From the NCBI GenBank assembly GCA_019419865.1, contig JAHZIG010000042.1:1-14153 (forward strand): a DNA stretch of 14,153 bases. Direction: 5' to 3'. The translations under genes were made by a program, and so were the position numbers. This DNA is from Clostridiales bacterium. GTDB taxonomy: Bacteria > Bacillota > Clostridia > Monoglobales > Monoglobaceae. Positions 7,851 through 13,652 of the stretch are shown here, in pieces (position 1 is the first letter of the stretch; every line of letters starts with the position of its first letter). The notes under the pieces were generated by a model that saw only the letters and a program-made list of their open reading frames with translations, did not search any database and was not told the DNA's origin.

Positions 7851-8441
7851 TTAGCGGCCCTTTATATATTCGGCCGCCTTTTTAAGCGCCGCGCTCCTGT
7901 GGCTGATCGAATTCTTGATATCCGGATCCATCTGCGCCAAAGTCATATCATATTCGTCGGAAAAGAATACCGGATCGTATCCAAAACCGCCCTCTCCGGC
8001 TCTCTCCTCGGTTATCCTGCCCGGGCAAACGCCCCTGAACATCCTGACCTCTTCGCCCGGAAAAGCTACGGTTATAACGCATACGAACTCGGCCGTTCTC
8101 CGCTCGGGCGCTACGCCATTGAGTTCGGCCAGCAGCTTGTCTATGTTCTCGTCGTCGGACGCGTTCTCGCCGGCGTATCTCGCGGTATACACGCCCGGCG
8201 CGCCGCCGAGATAATCCACGCAGAGCCCGCTGTCGTCGGCGATCGTCGGCGTATTCAAAGCGTTCATAACGGTAACCGCTTTCTTAATCGCGTTCTCCTC
8301 GAACGTTTTTCCATTCTCTACGACCTCTATATCCCCGGCTCCGGCTTCACTTTGGGTTATTACTTCAAACTCTCCGCCTAAGATAGCCTTGATCTCCTCC
8401 GCCTTGTGTTTATTGTTACTCGCCAAAACAAATCTATACAT
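7851..8441 (-). CDS. rdgB: XTP/dITP diphosphatase (non-canonical purine NTP pyrophosphatase)
   Basis: The enzyme hydrolyses dITP, XTP and ITP to monophosphates, keeping deaminated purines out of DNA and RNA. The 196-residue length is typical of the Ham1/RdgB family. Visible motifs are LASNNKHK (6-13), the substrate-binding DDSGLCVDYLGGAPGVYTARYAG (about 69-91, with the D69/D70 pair), GFGYDPVF (152-159) and SHR (180-182). The start ATG has GGAGGATC upstream. It lies 29 bases downstream of the zinc-ribbon gene in the same direction and is closed by a strong terminator. The Ham1 identity is secure; exact substrate preference is from the family. Confidence 0.95.
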   Translation of the reverse strand: MYRFVLASNNKHKAEEIKAILGGEFEVITQSEAGAGDIEVVENGKTFEENAIKKAVTVMNALNTPTIADDSGLCVDYLGGAPGVYTARYAGENASDDENIDKLLAELNGVAPERRTAEFVCVITVAFPGEEVRMFRGVCPGRITEERAGEGGFGYDPVFFSDEYDMTLAQMDPDIKNSISHRSAALKKAAEYIKGR

Positions 8442-8470
8442 ATCCGATCCTCCGAATCCAATCTTAAATT

Positions 8471-8806
8471 TTATTCCTCAATAAATCGACCTTCCGCTAA
8501 AATATTCTCCGCCTCTTCAAGGTCGCTTTCCGCGACGCAGATATCGACTCCGAGCGCGGTAAGTCCCATGAATACCTTACAGTAAGAATCCGAGCCCTTA
8601 TACTTTTTGTACGCGTATATCCCCTCGCTTTTAAGCTTCGCTATGATTATATCCGCCTCGTAATCGTCCACCGCCTCGCATAGCTTGACCGGCTTTTCAT
8701 ACGGATCCGGCTCCCGCCGCTCCGGCTTTTCGACCAGCTCGCAGCCGCAGTCCGCGCATACGGTATATCCGTCTCTGTACTCCTGTCCGCACTTTGGGCA
8801 AAACAT
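8471..8806 (-). CDS. Small zinc-ribbon protein with a DUF2007-like domain
   Basis: The 111-residue protein has two CxxC knuckles at its N terminus (CPKC at 3-6 and CADC at 17-20), followed by a DUF2007-type domain. The stretch [25 protein letters not shown] is the typical start of that family, annotated as putative signal-transducing proteins that resemble the GlnB fold. C-terminal [11 protein letters not shown] also fits. No catalytic residues are apparent and the biological role is unknown. The SD is weak (GAGAT before ATG). It sits between rsmA (172 bases upstream) and the diphosphatase gene, so it is probably co-transcribed with both. Confidence 0.8.
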   Translation of the reverse strand: MFCPKCGQEYRDGYTVCADCGCELVEKPERREPDPYEKPVKLCEAVDDYEADIIIAKLKSEGIYAYKKYKGSDSYCKVFMGLTALGVDICVAESDLEEAENILAEGRFIEE

Positions 8807-8978
8807 ATCGATCTCGCAGCCTTTCCGCCCGCCGACTATTTTTAATCGCTCCCCTTACCGCGGGCGGGTAAGGAATGCGGCTCAATGTCCCGCAAAAACG
8901 CGCTCCGCCTAAAACGCGATCTTAGGGCGAGCCAACCCGCCGACTGTTTAAATCGGCCTTTCTTTAATATCTCCGGTT
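8807..8978. other. rsmA to zinc-ribbon intergenic region with hairpins
   Basis: The 172-bp gap holds no gene. CCTTACC/GGTAAGG is a perfect 7-bp stem with a 7-nt loop near 8853-8873, and GCCGA/TCGGC forms a smaller one near the rsmA end. The string GTCGGCGGG occurs twice on the minus strand. None is followed by a T-run, so I do not call a terminator. They may be mRNA processing or stability structures. Confidence 0.3.
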
Positions 8979-9857
8979 CTATTCTTCGCCTTGCTCGGCG
9001 CGGTATTCGGCGCACATGTCGCTCAGCTCGGCGAACTGCTCAATACTCAGCTTTTCGCCGCGTATATCCGGTCTTAATCCCATTTCCTCGAGCATACTTA
9101 TTATAGCCGCCTTCTCTATCTTGATATACGGACTCCCGGCCAGCGAATTTACCAGCGTCTTTCTCCTCTGCCCGAACGCCGACTTTACCACCTTAAAAAA
9201 CACGCCGGTATCCTTTACCTTGACCGCCGGTTCCTTAAGTACGTCGAGTTTTATCGCGACCGACGCGACCTTGGGCTGGGGCATGAAACAATGCGGCTCC
9301 GCCCTGCAAACTATTTCGGGTCTGGTATAATACTGTACCGCGACCGAAAGCGCGCCGTAGTCCTTTCCGACGCCCGCCGCCATCCTTAGCGCGACCTCTT
9401 TCTGAACCATAAGAGTCATGGATCTGACGTCCGTTCCGCTCTCTAAAAGCGACATAACTATGGGCGTGGTTATATAATACGGCAGATTGGCCGCCACGAT
9501 AAACGGCTCGTCGCCGAACTGCTCCTTAACGAGCGCGGCTATGTCCACGTCCATTATATCGGCGTTTATAAGCGTAAAATTATCGAACTCTGCCATCGTC
9601 TCGCTTAAAACGGGGATCAAGGCCTTGTCTATCTCCACCGCGACCAGCTTTTTGGCGCGCGCGGCCAGCTCCCTCGACAGCGTTCCCGCTCCGGGACCTA
9701 TCTCCAGCGCGTTTATCTCCCCGTATGCTCCGGACGCGTCCACTATCTTGTCTAAAACGTTTTTATCTATCAGGAAATTCTGTCCCAGACTCTTGGAAAA
9801 CGAAAACCCGTGTCTCTTAAGTATCTCTTTAAGTTCGCTCGGACTTGTCAAATTCAA
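8979..9857 (-). CDS. rsmA: 16S rRNA (adenine1518-N6/adenine1519-N6)-dimethyltransferase, RsmA/KsgA
   Basis: RsmA dimethylates two adjacent adenines in the 3' terminal hairpin of 16S rRNA as a late step of 30S assembly; its loss gives kasugamycin resistance. From the preferred start the protein is 292 residues. It has SKSLGQNFLID (21-31), SAM motif I ALEIGPGAGTL (50-60), the acidic VEID (74-77) and the target-adenine motif NLPYYIT (124-130). AFGQRRKTL lies in the C-terminal part. I prefer the TTG at 9857, since GAGGTGA is five bases upstream and the product begins MNLTSPSELKEIL; a GTG at 9866 lies inside that SD. It is the first gene of a three-gene unit with its own promoter. Confidence 0.95.
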   Translation of the reverse strand: MNLTSPSELKEILKRHGFSFSKSLGQNFLIDKNVLDKIVDASGAYGEINALEIGPGAGTLSRELAARAKKLVAVEIDKALIPVLSETMAEFDNFTLINADIMDVDIAALVKEQFGDEPFIVAANLPYYITTPIVMSLLESGTDVRSMTLMVQKEVALRMAAGVGKDYGALSVAVQYYTRPEIVCRAEPHCFMPQPKVASVAIKLDVLKEPAVKVKDTGVFFKVVKSAFGQRRKTLVNSLAGSPYIKIEKAAIISMLEEMGLRPDIRGEKLSIEQFAELSDMCAEYRAEQGEE

Positions 9858-9899
9858 CCGTCTCACCTCGCAAAAGCGGCTCTTAGCCTGTTTATAAGG

Positions 9900-9928
9900 A
9901 TTATAACATATAATCCCGGCCGTGTAAA
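9900..9928 (-). promoter_or_regulatory. Promoter of the rsmA operon
   Basis: On the minus strand TTTACA (9923-9928) and TATAAT (9900-9905) are spaced by 17 bp. The leader to the rsmA start is about 35-40 bases. Confidence 0.7.
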
Positions 9929-10009
9929 CTTATTGTTGGTTTAAAGCGTTTTCATGCGAACTTATAGACGCAGACGGCCGAATACGCGCTTCTTCTAAGA
10001 CGCTCGGTA

Positions 10010-10066
10010 CAACCGATATTGGTTATACTTTTGGTTATATCTTAAATTATATATAACGATTATAAT
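10010..10066 (+). promoter_or_regulatory. Candidate promoter/operator region of the first XRE gene
   Basis: An imperfect palindrome AACCGATATTGGTT (near 10011-10024) is followed by TTGGTTATA given twice (about 10019 and 10031) and an A+T-rich stretch with TATAAT at 10061-10066. I could not settle the -35. The repeated and palindromic units suit autoregulation by the HTH protein downstream, but that is inference. Confidence 0.3.
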
Positions 10067-10130
10067 AATACCGGCGCTATAATCGCAGCGCAAAATAAAA
10101 TGAGATCGGAAGGCGTAGTTTGATAACGAT

Positions 10131-10376
10131 ATGATAGAAGTAAAGTACAAGGATAAATTGATCGCGCTTGGCTTAAATGTAGCGTATTACCGTAAATATA
10201 GACTTATGACGCAGGCGGATCTGGCCGAAAAGGCGAGCGTCAGCGTTTCCACTATTCAAAAACTGGAAAACGCCAATTTATACGCGAGAGTTTCTCTTGA
10301 AACGATATGCAAGATCGCCGACGCGCTGGGTGTGAGCGAGAGCGACCTTTTGGATTTTAAGAAGCTAAAAGAGTAA
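10131..10376 (+). CDS. Small XRE-family helix-turn-helix regulator
   Basis: The 81-residue protein is essentially a lone Cro/C1-type HTH domain. Helix 2-turn-helix 3 lies at about 27-47 (TQADLAEKASVSVSTIQKLE), followed by LETICKIADALGVSESDLL. It has no ligand-binding or oligomerisation domain. No good SD immediately precedes the ATG; GGAAGG is about 20 bases upstream, so the start is less certain than the identity. It lies divergent from rsmA and just upstream of module A's duplicated antitoxin RNAs, in the same direction. No terminator separates it from the first RNA, so read-through is possible. Whether it regulates that locus is unknown. Confidence 0.85.
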   Translation: MIEVKYKDKLIALGLNVAYYRKYRLMTQADLAEKASVSVSTIQKLENANLYARVSLETICKIADALGVSESDLLDFKKLKE

Positions 10377-10385
10377 TTTTGACGC

Positions 10386-10413
10386 TTGACATACGCTTTG
10401 TTTAAGTTATAAT
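10386..10413 (+). promoter_or_regulatory. Promoter of orphan antitoxin-like RNA (module A, copy 1)
   Basis: TTGACA (10386-10391) and TATAAT (10408-10413), both perfect hexamers, are spaced by 16 bp. The same block recurs at 10552-10580. Confidence 0.75.
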
Positions 10414-10419
10414 ATTAAG

Positions 10420-10505
10420 TACAAAAGGGAATAACAAACAGTTGTTTCCCCGTAATTTGGGTTTGATAGCCGCTTTGACGAGGGGCGGCTATTTATTTTT
10501 TATAA
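10420..10505 (+). ncRNA. Orphan copy of the module A antitoxin-like small RNA
   Basis: A predicted ~85-nt RNA. Its 5' part (AGTACAAAAGGGAATAACAA onward, through GTTGTTTCCCC) is identical to that of the RNA at 10587, and forms a 9-bp stem with one bulge. It ends in a terminator hairpin ATAGCCGC/GCGGCTAT (10466-10473 and 10485-10492) followed by a T-rich tail. Unlike the second copy it has no toxin-like reading frame opposite it; only the terminator sequence resembles the toxin 3' end. It is probably a duplicated antitoxin gene that could act in trans. RNA ends are predicted only. Confidence 0.55.
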
Positions 10506-10551
10506 TCAGACCGGTCAAAAGTATCAGGCGGCGCCAAATGCGACAAAATGC

Positions 10552-10580
10552 TTGACATACGCTATGCTTAGAGTTATAAT
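10552..10580 (+). promoter_or_regulatory. Promoter of the module A antisense RNA
   Basis: TTGACA (10552-10557) and TATAAT (10575-10580) are perfect hexamers with the ideal 17-bp spacing. It is part of a ~68-bp direct repeat with 10384-10452. Confidence 0.8.
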
Positions 10581-10586
10581 ATAAGT

Positions 10587-10674
10587 ACAAAAGGGAATAA
10601 CAAACAGTTGTTTCCCCGGTTGATAAAAACTATAAAATAGCTGTCCTATACCAGAGGGCGGCTATTTCTTCTTT
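10587..10674 (+). ncRNA. Antisense (antitoxin-like) RNA of module A
   Basis: A predicted ~88-nt RNA convergent with the small toxin-like gene. GGGAATAAC (10593-10601) pairs with GTTGTTTCCC (10607-10616) as a 5' hairpin. The 3' end is a 12-bp terminator stem (10635-10646 with 10656-10667) with a T-rich tail. The tail overlaps the last codons and stop of the toxin frame (stop at 10662-10664), so the RNA is antisense to the toxin mRNA 3' region. Read on the minus strand, the 5' hairpin is itself followed by TTTTGTACTT and could terminate the toxin mRNA, making that mRNA cover the whole antisense RNA. Confidence 0.6.
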
Positions 10675-10742
10675 ATGTTCTTTATTAGCTCAGTCAGAGC
10701 TACCATAAAGGCAATTAATATTATACCTGTTATGTAGTCCAT
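10662..10742 (-). CDS. 26-residue membrane peptide, candidate type I toxin (module A)
   Basis: The peptide has a hydrophobic segment (about residues 4-16, ITGIILIAFMVAL), then ELI and a basic end KNIKKK: one short membrane span with a charged C terminus, as in Fst/TxpA/BsrG-type toxins. I cannot assign it to a named family. The SD AAAGGGGGTGA is strong, 5-6 bases before ATG. CACUCCC upstream can pair with GGGGGUG over 7 bp (one G-U) to hide it. The stop codon lies in the stem of the hairpin shared with the convergent antisense RNA. Membrane toxicity is inferred. It could instead be a harmless small membrane peptide or a regulatory upstream frame. Confidence 0.6.
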   Translation of the reverse strand: MDYITGIILIAFMVALTELIKNIKKK

Positions 10743-10747
10743 AAAAT

Positions 10748-10790
10748 CACCCCCTTTATTTGGGAGTGGGAAACAACCGCCATTATTCCC
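10748..10790 (-). promoter_or_regulatory. 5' UTR hairpins of the module A toxin mRNA, including SD mask
   Basis: Two adjacent hairpins fold in the leader. The 5' one (10768-10790) has GGGAATAA pairing with the GUUGUUUCCC side, nearly the same element as at the 5' end of the antisense RNA. The second (10748-10754 with 10762-10768) pairs CACUCCC with GGGGGUG, which contains the SD. This would keep the full-length mRNA poorly translated. Confidence 0.5.
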
Positions 10791-10806
10791 TAATGTACGA
10801 GCTTTT

Positions 10807-10835
10807 ATTATATAATATTTATATTTTCGCGGCAA
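10807..10835 (-). promoter_or_regulatory. Promoter of the module A toxin-like gene
   Basis: On the minus strand TTGCCG (10830-10835) and a perfect TATAAT (10807-10812) are spaced 17 bp. Transcription would begin near 10800, giving a ~58-base leader. Confidence 0.6.
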
Positions 10836-11012
10836 TATGCAAAGTGTATAATAATCTAAAGTGAATATTGTATATTATCACGATTCGGCATATAAATAAT
10901 TCGCGGCGGCGATCCGTTCGCGGCTTTTTATGCGGATCCTGAATTTTTCGCCAAAAATCCGGCAAAGTCTCGGGCGTTCGGCGAGAGCGCCTTGAAAACG
11001 GCGCGTTTATCC

Positions 11013-11041
11013 TTGAAAATCCGGAACGTCTGTGTTAATAT
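11013..11041 (+). promoter_or_regulatory. Promoter of the methyltransferase gene
   Basis: TTGAAA (11013-11018) and TAATAT (11036-11041) are spaced 17 bp. A start near 11048 leaves a ~30-base leader and excludes any translation start upstream of 11079. Between 10843 and 11012 I see only an inverted repeat GATCCG/CGGATC near 10910-10940. Confidence 0.5.
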
Positions 11042-11078
11042 ATCTGTTAAATATCAAAATACGAAAGAGGTTTTCCCT

Positions 11079-11834
11079 ATGAATATCAAATGGAACGCTG
11101 GCGAATATAAAGATAATTTTCAATTTGTGCATAAATACGGCGAGGGGCTTTTCTCGCTCCTGCCGCAGGATAAGGATCTTAAGATAATAGACTTGGGCTG
11201 CGGAAACGGCGCGCTCACAGCTAAGCTCGCCGAAATCTACGGCCCCGGGAACGTAACCGGCATAGACGCGTCCGCCGAGATGTTGGAGACGGCGCGGGAG
11301 AGCTATCCCGAGCTGAATTTTATCCGCGCCGACGCCGCCGCGCTCAGACTGCCTGAGCCTGTCGACGTAATATTTTCAAACGCGGTCTTTCACTGGATAG
11401 ACGACCAGGACACGCTGCTCGAAAGCGTCGCTTCATCGCTGAGACCCGGCGGAACGTTGGTCTGCGAATTCGGCGGCTACGGTTGCTGCGAATCGATACA
11501 CGCGGCGCTTGAGGAGGACTTTGAAAAACGCGGACTGCATTATAAAAGGACGTTTTACTTCCCGACTATAGGCCAATACGCGCCCATTCTCGAACGGCAC
11601 GGTCTCAGGGTGACGTTCGCCACGCTGTTCGACCGCTTCACCGAGCTGAGCGGGGACGACGGCGTGAGAGACTGGATAAATATGTTTAACCTAACCCCGT
11701 TCCAAGGGATCGCCGAAGACGTTAAAGACGACATTATAAAAGAGGCGACGGCGAAGCTGAAGGATAGCTTATACAAGAACGGACGCTGGCACGCCGACTA
11801 TGTCAGGATACGCATCAAAACGATAAGAGTATAA
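11079..11834 (+). CDS. Class I SAM-dependent methyltransferase, trans-aconitate-methyltransferase-like
   Basis: The 251-residue protein has a Rossmann methyltransferase fold. Motif I is IIDLGCGNGALT (36-47), the acidic end of beta 2 is GIDAS (61-65, D63), and motif IV is VDVIFSNAVFHWI (95-107). RPGGTLVCEFGG (122-133) is the typical motif VI region. The pattern SNAVFHWI resembles Tam (trans-aconitate 2-methyltransferase) and ubiquinone/menaquinone-type enzymes, but the substrate cannot be set from sequence. Although the frame is open from 10992, I choose the ATG at 11079 because GAAAGAGG precedes it at 8 bases and a promoter lies at 11013-11041. It is a single gene closed by a strong hairpin shared with the convergent gene. 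Confidence 0.88.
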   Translation: MNIKWNAGEYKDNFQFVHKYGEGLFSLLPQDKDLKIIDLGCGNGALTAKLAEIYGPGNVTGIDASAEMLETARESYPELNFIRADAAALRLPEPVDVIFSNAVFHWIDDQDTLLESVASSLRPGGTLVCEFGGYGCCESIHAALEEDFEKRGLHYKRTFYFPTIGQYAPILERHGLRVTFATLFDRFTELSGDDGVRDWINMFNLTPFQGIAEDVKDDIIKEATAKLKDSLYKNGRWHADYVRIRIKTIRV

Positions 11835-11851
11835 GAGAACAACCCGATTTT

Positions 11852-11877
11852 AAAAGCCCGGCGAGAACCGGGCTTTT
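11852..11877. terminator. Bidirectional terminator between convergent genes
   Basis: AAAAGCCCGG (11852-11861) and CCGGGCTTTT (11868-11877) form a perfect 10-bp stem with loop CGAGAA. Each arm supplies a T-run in its own direction, so it can end both the methyltransferase mRNA (plus) and the kinase-like mRNA (minus). Confidence 0.85.
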
Positions 11878-11906
11878 CGTTATATATATTTTCGATCTAT
11901 ATATTT

Positions 11907-12848
11907 TTAGAACATATGTTCAAGGCCGTCTATCATCGCTCTTAACTTCTCCAAAACCTTGTCCTTCGCGGCCTTGGAGGCGGGGCTTTCCGAATCGCTC
12001 AGCGCCCGGGCTTCTCTGTGCAGCGGCGCGAATACGTTTATCTCGGCGCCATGATCGATATCGGTTACCGTTATCAAGCCTCCGGCGTTCCCTACGCACG
12101 TATTGCAAAGAGCTATCCCGAAGCCGCCCAGGTCGTCGTTGGGGAACGGCGCGCCGTCTTTATCGCAGAGCGCCGACAGAATAGATTTTTCAAAACCTTT
12201 GCCGTTATCCTTGACGGACAGCCGCAGATATTTTCCGGCGGCTCTGAGCGCAACGGAAATCGTCTTATCCTCGGCGTTTCCCTGATTTCCGCCGCCGCCG
12301 AAAAGAACCGGAACGTACTTCGGTATCATAAAACCGTGGGTGAACGAATTGGCTATAAGATTATACAAAACTATCCCGAAATCCTCGTAACTCATATTAA
12401 CCGCGTCGCCCTCCGCGGCTCGCGCCGTCTTTGCGCTGAATTCAAGCTTTACAAAAAACTTCTTCGCCAGCGCGTTTGAAAACATGCCGACGATCTCGGC
12501 CGCGAACTCGCTCAGCTTAAATATACCGAGGCTTGTTTCCCGCCTGTCGGTATTCCCGGCGAAACTAACGTTCTCCGCCTTTACTTTGATCGCCCCGGCG
12601 GTAAGTTCGATATTCTTCAAGCTGTTGTATATGTCCTCGCTGACTCCGTGCGAAAAATCCGACAGGTTAAGCGCGCCCACGTTCCTGAGTATCGACGCCG
12701 CCGATATTTCCGCGTACTCGACAAACTTCCTGTTTACCGCCGCCCTATCGGTATACGCGGTCACGATCCTGTCGCCGGGTCTTATGATATTGTTTATATC
12801 GTATTCTATTTCGCCCGAACCGTTTATATTCCGATCCATATTCGCCAT
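11907..12848 (-). CDS. Soluble histidine-kinase-like ATPase (HATPase_c) without a recognisable H-box
   Basis: The 313-residue protein has a C-terminal GHKL ATP-binding domain: N box LYNLIANSFTHG (161-172, N163/N167), G1 box VKDNGKGF (212-219, D214), G2 box GGFGIAL (241-247). The preceding helical part (about 40-95) is where a dimerisation/phosphoacceptor domain would be. It reads NLSDFSHGVSEDIYNSL and lacks a canonical H-box such as HExRTPL; H67 is the only candidate. There are no membrane segments and no sensor domain, and no response regulator is adjacent. A ~40-residue tail rich in Ala, Ser and Lys follows the ATPase. The ATG has GGAGG upstream. It may act as a kinase on another protein, as an anti-sigma-like factor, or have lost phosphotransfer. 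Confidence 0.75.
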   Translation of the reverse strand: MANMDRNINGSGEIEYDINNIIRPGDRIVTAYTDRAAVNRKFVEYAEISAASILRNVGALNLSDFSHGVSEDIYNSLKNIELTAGAIKVKAENVSFAGNTDRRETSLGIFKLSEFAAEIVGMFSNALAKKFFVKLEFSAKTARAAEGDAVNMSYEDFGIVLYNLIANSFTHGFMIPKYVPVLFGGGGNQGNAEDKTISVALRAAGKYLRLSVKDNGKGFEKSILSALCDKDGAPFPNDDLGGFGIALCNTCVGNAGGLITVTDIDHGAEINVFAPLHREARALSDSESPASKAAKDKVLEKLRAMIDGLEHMF

Positions 12849-12861
12849 TGTAATTCCTCCA

Positions 12862-13051
12862 AACGTAGCAACGTAGAGATTAGGGATTAGAGAATAGCGA
12901 ATAGGAACCTAATACGCTTCAATAACCGTAAAACGGCGCCGTAGCCGCATAGGAAAACAGAGTATTCCATTTCCGCTTACATAACCGTCAAACGCTAAAG
13001 AAGCGAATTTTACTCCCTATTCTCTATTCGCTAATCTCTAATCGCTACGTT
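12862..13051. repeat. MITE-like foldback repeat, copy 4 (most complete)
   Basis: This is the best preserved copy, about 182-190 bp. The left end is AACGTAG (given twice, 12862 and 12870), then four 7-bp units of N-GAWTAG. The right end is the mirror, heptads of CTAAT/CTATT type ending CGCTACGTT (to 13051). The arms remain similar for about 60 bases inward, so the whole element can fold back. The inner block ATAGGAAAACAGAGTATTCC is shared with the other copies. The left end lies two bases from the SD of the kinase-like gene, and the right end supplies the last seven bases, including the stop codon, of the XRE gene. Confidence 0.75.
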
Positions 13052-13290
13052 ATTAGCTCGTCGGCCGTTACGCCGAACACCTTTGCAAAACCCCGAAGTT
13101 CTATATCGGTAACGAATCGCTTGCCGCACTCGATCCTTTGGATCGCGTTTTTGTCCATGTCCACGCCCTCAAGCTGTAACATATCGGCTAACGCCTTCTG
13201 CGACGTCTTAGGGATAAGGCTTTTCCTGAGTCTCGCTATATTTTTCCCGCTTAAATTATTTGTTCCATCGCCGCTTCTGTTCTTATACAA
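13045..13290 (-). CDS. XRE-family HTH regulator, clostridial type
   Basis: From the preferred start the protein is 81 residues: a Cro/C1 HTH of the type NLSGKNIARLRKSL, then SQKALADMLQLEGVDMDKNAIQRIE and TDIELRGFAKVFGVTADELI. Many clostridial genomes carry such stand-alone regulators. I choose the TTG at 13290, preceded by TGGAGGT at 9 bases; the ATG at 13326 has no SD. The last two codons and the stop TAG lie inside the end of foldback repeat copy 4, so the original C terminus may have been altered by insertion. A perfect palindrome lies upstream at 13353-13371. The kinase-like gene downstream is in the same direction, so both may be co-transcribed. Confidence 0.85.
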   Translation of the reverse strand: MYKNRSGDGTNNLSGKNIARLRKSLIPKTSQKALADMLQLEGVDMDKNAIQRIECGKRFVTDIELRGFAKVFGVTADELIT

Positions 13291-13352
13291 GTATATCGAC
13301 CTCCACTGACGATTAGTGAATGTCATTATTGTACGTCAAACAGAAATAAATA

Positions 13353-13371
13353 TGACATCTACCAGATGTCA
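13353..13371. promoter_or_regulatory. Perfect palindromic operator upstream of the XRE gene
   Basis: TGACATCT-ACC-AGATGTCA has perfect 8-bp arms around 3 bp. On the minus strand it overlaps a TTGACA (13367-13372), the likely -35 region, and a half-site-like TGACATT recurs nearer the gene (about 13320-13326). This is what an autoregulatory XRE operator should look like; the binding protein is inferred from position. Confidence 0.6.
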
Positions 13372-13399
13372 AATGGAAAAATAATCAAAAATTATAAAA

Positions 13400-13516
13400 A
13401 ATAACGGCTTCGCAAGCGCAAAAGAAAACTGCTTCTTTTCCACTTACGAAACCGTTTAAAATCCGCGGTGCTCGTCAAAGCTCTTAATTTATAATCTTTA
13501 ATCACTATTCTCTACG
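13400..13516. repeat. Decayed copy of the foldback repeat
   Basis: The stretch keeps the order of the repeat's inner block (AACGGCTTC, then GAAAAC, TTCC, ACTTACGAAACCG) and ends with TTTAATCACTATTCTCTACG, resembling the right terminal heptads. Divergence is high, so I treat it as a relic. It lies directly before module B. Confidence 0.45.
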
Positions 13517-13523
13517 CCGTCTC

Positions 13524-13612
13524 GTTTGTAAATAAATTGTAAATTGACTTAATTTATGGAATATTATATACTTATCGTAGCAGTTAAGAGGTAATTGAAG
13601 GACGGTTAGCCA
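13524..13612 (+). repeat. 89-bp direct repeat, first copy: promoter and 5' leader of module B
   Basis: This 89-bp block is repeated at 13863-13951 with only four substitutions. It carries the promoter, the start site and the 5' element AGCAG...GAGGTAA...GGTTAGCCA. Sequence similarity drops at its end, where each gene has its own leader hairpin. Confidence 0.8.
13544..13572 (+). promoter_or_regulatory. Promoter of toxin-like gene B1
   Basis: TTGACT (13544-13549) and TATACT (13567-13572) are spaced 17 bp, with a predicted start near 13579. Confidence 0.7.
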
Positions 13613-13647
13613 TCTCCTATGTTGCATCTGCAACAGGAAGGAGGTGA
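13611..13647 (+). promoter_or_regulatory. SD-masking hairpin in the B1 leader
   Basis: CAUCUCCU (13611-13618) can pair with AGGAGGUG (13639-13646) over 8 bp with one G-U, covering the whole SD. Inside, GUUGC/GCAAC (13621-13634) adds 5 bp with a tetraloop. The SD itself, AAGGAGGTGA, is a perfect anti-16S match five bases before the ATG, so masking it would matter. Confidence 0.6.
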
Positions 13648-13652
13648 GAGCT

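Noticed and set aside
9858..9866. Upstream in-frame GTG/TTG starts for rsmA (9866), glgD (3788), glgC (5044) and glgA (2315)
   Set aside because: Each upstream codon falls in or across the best SD, leaving no ribosome binding site, whereas the downstream TTG or ATG is correctly spaced and gives the usual family N terminus.
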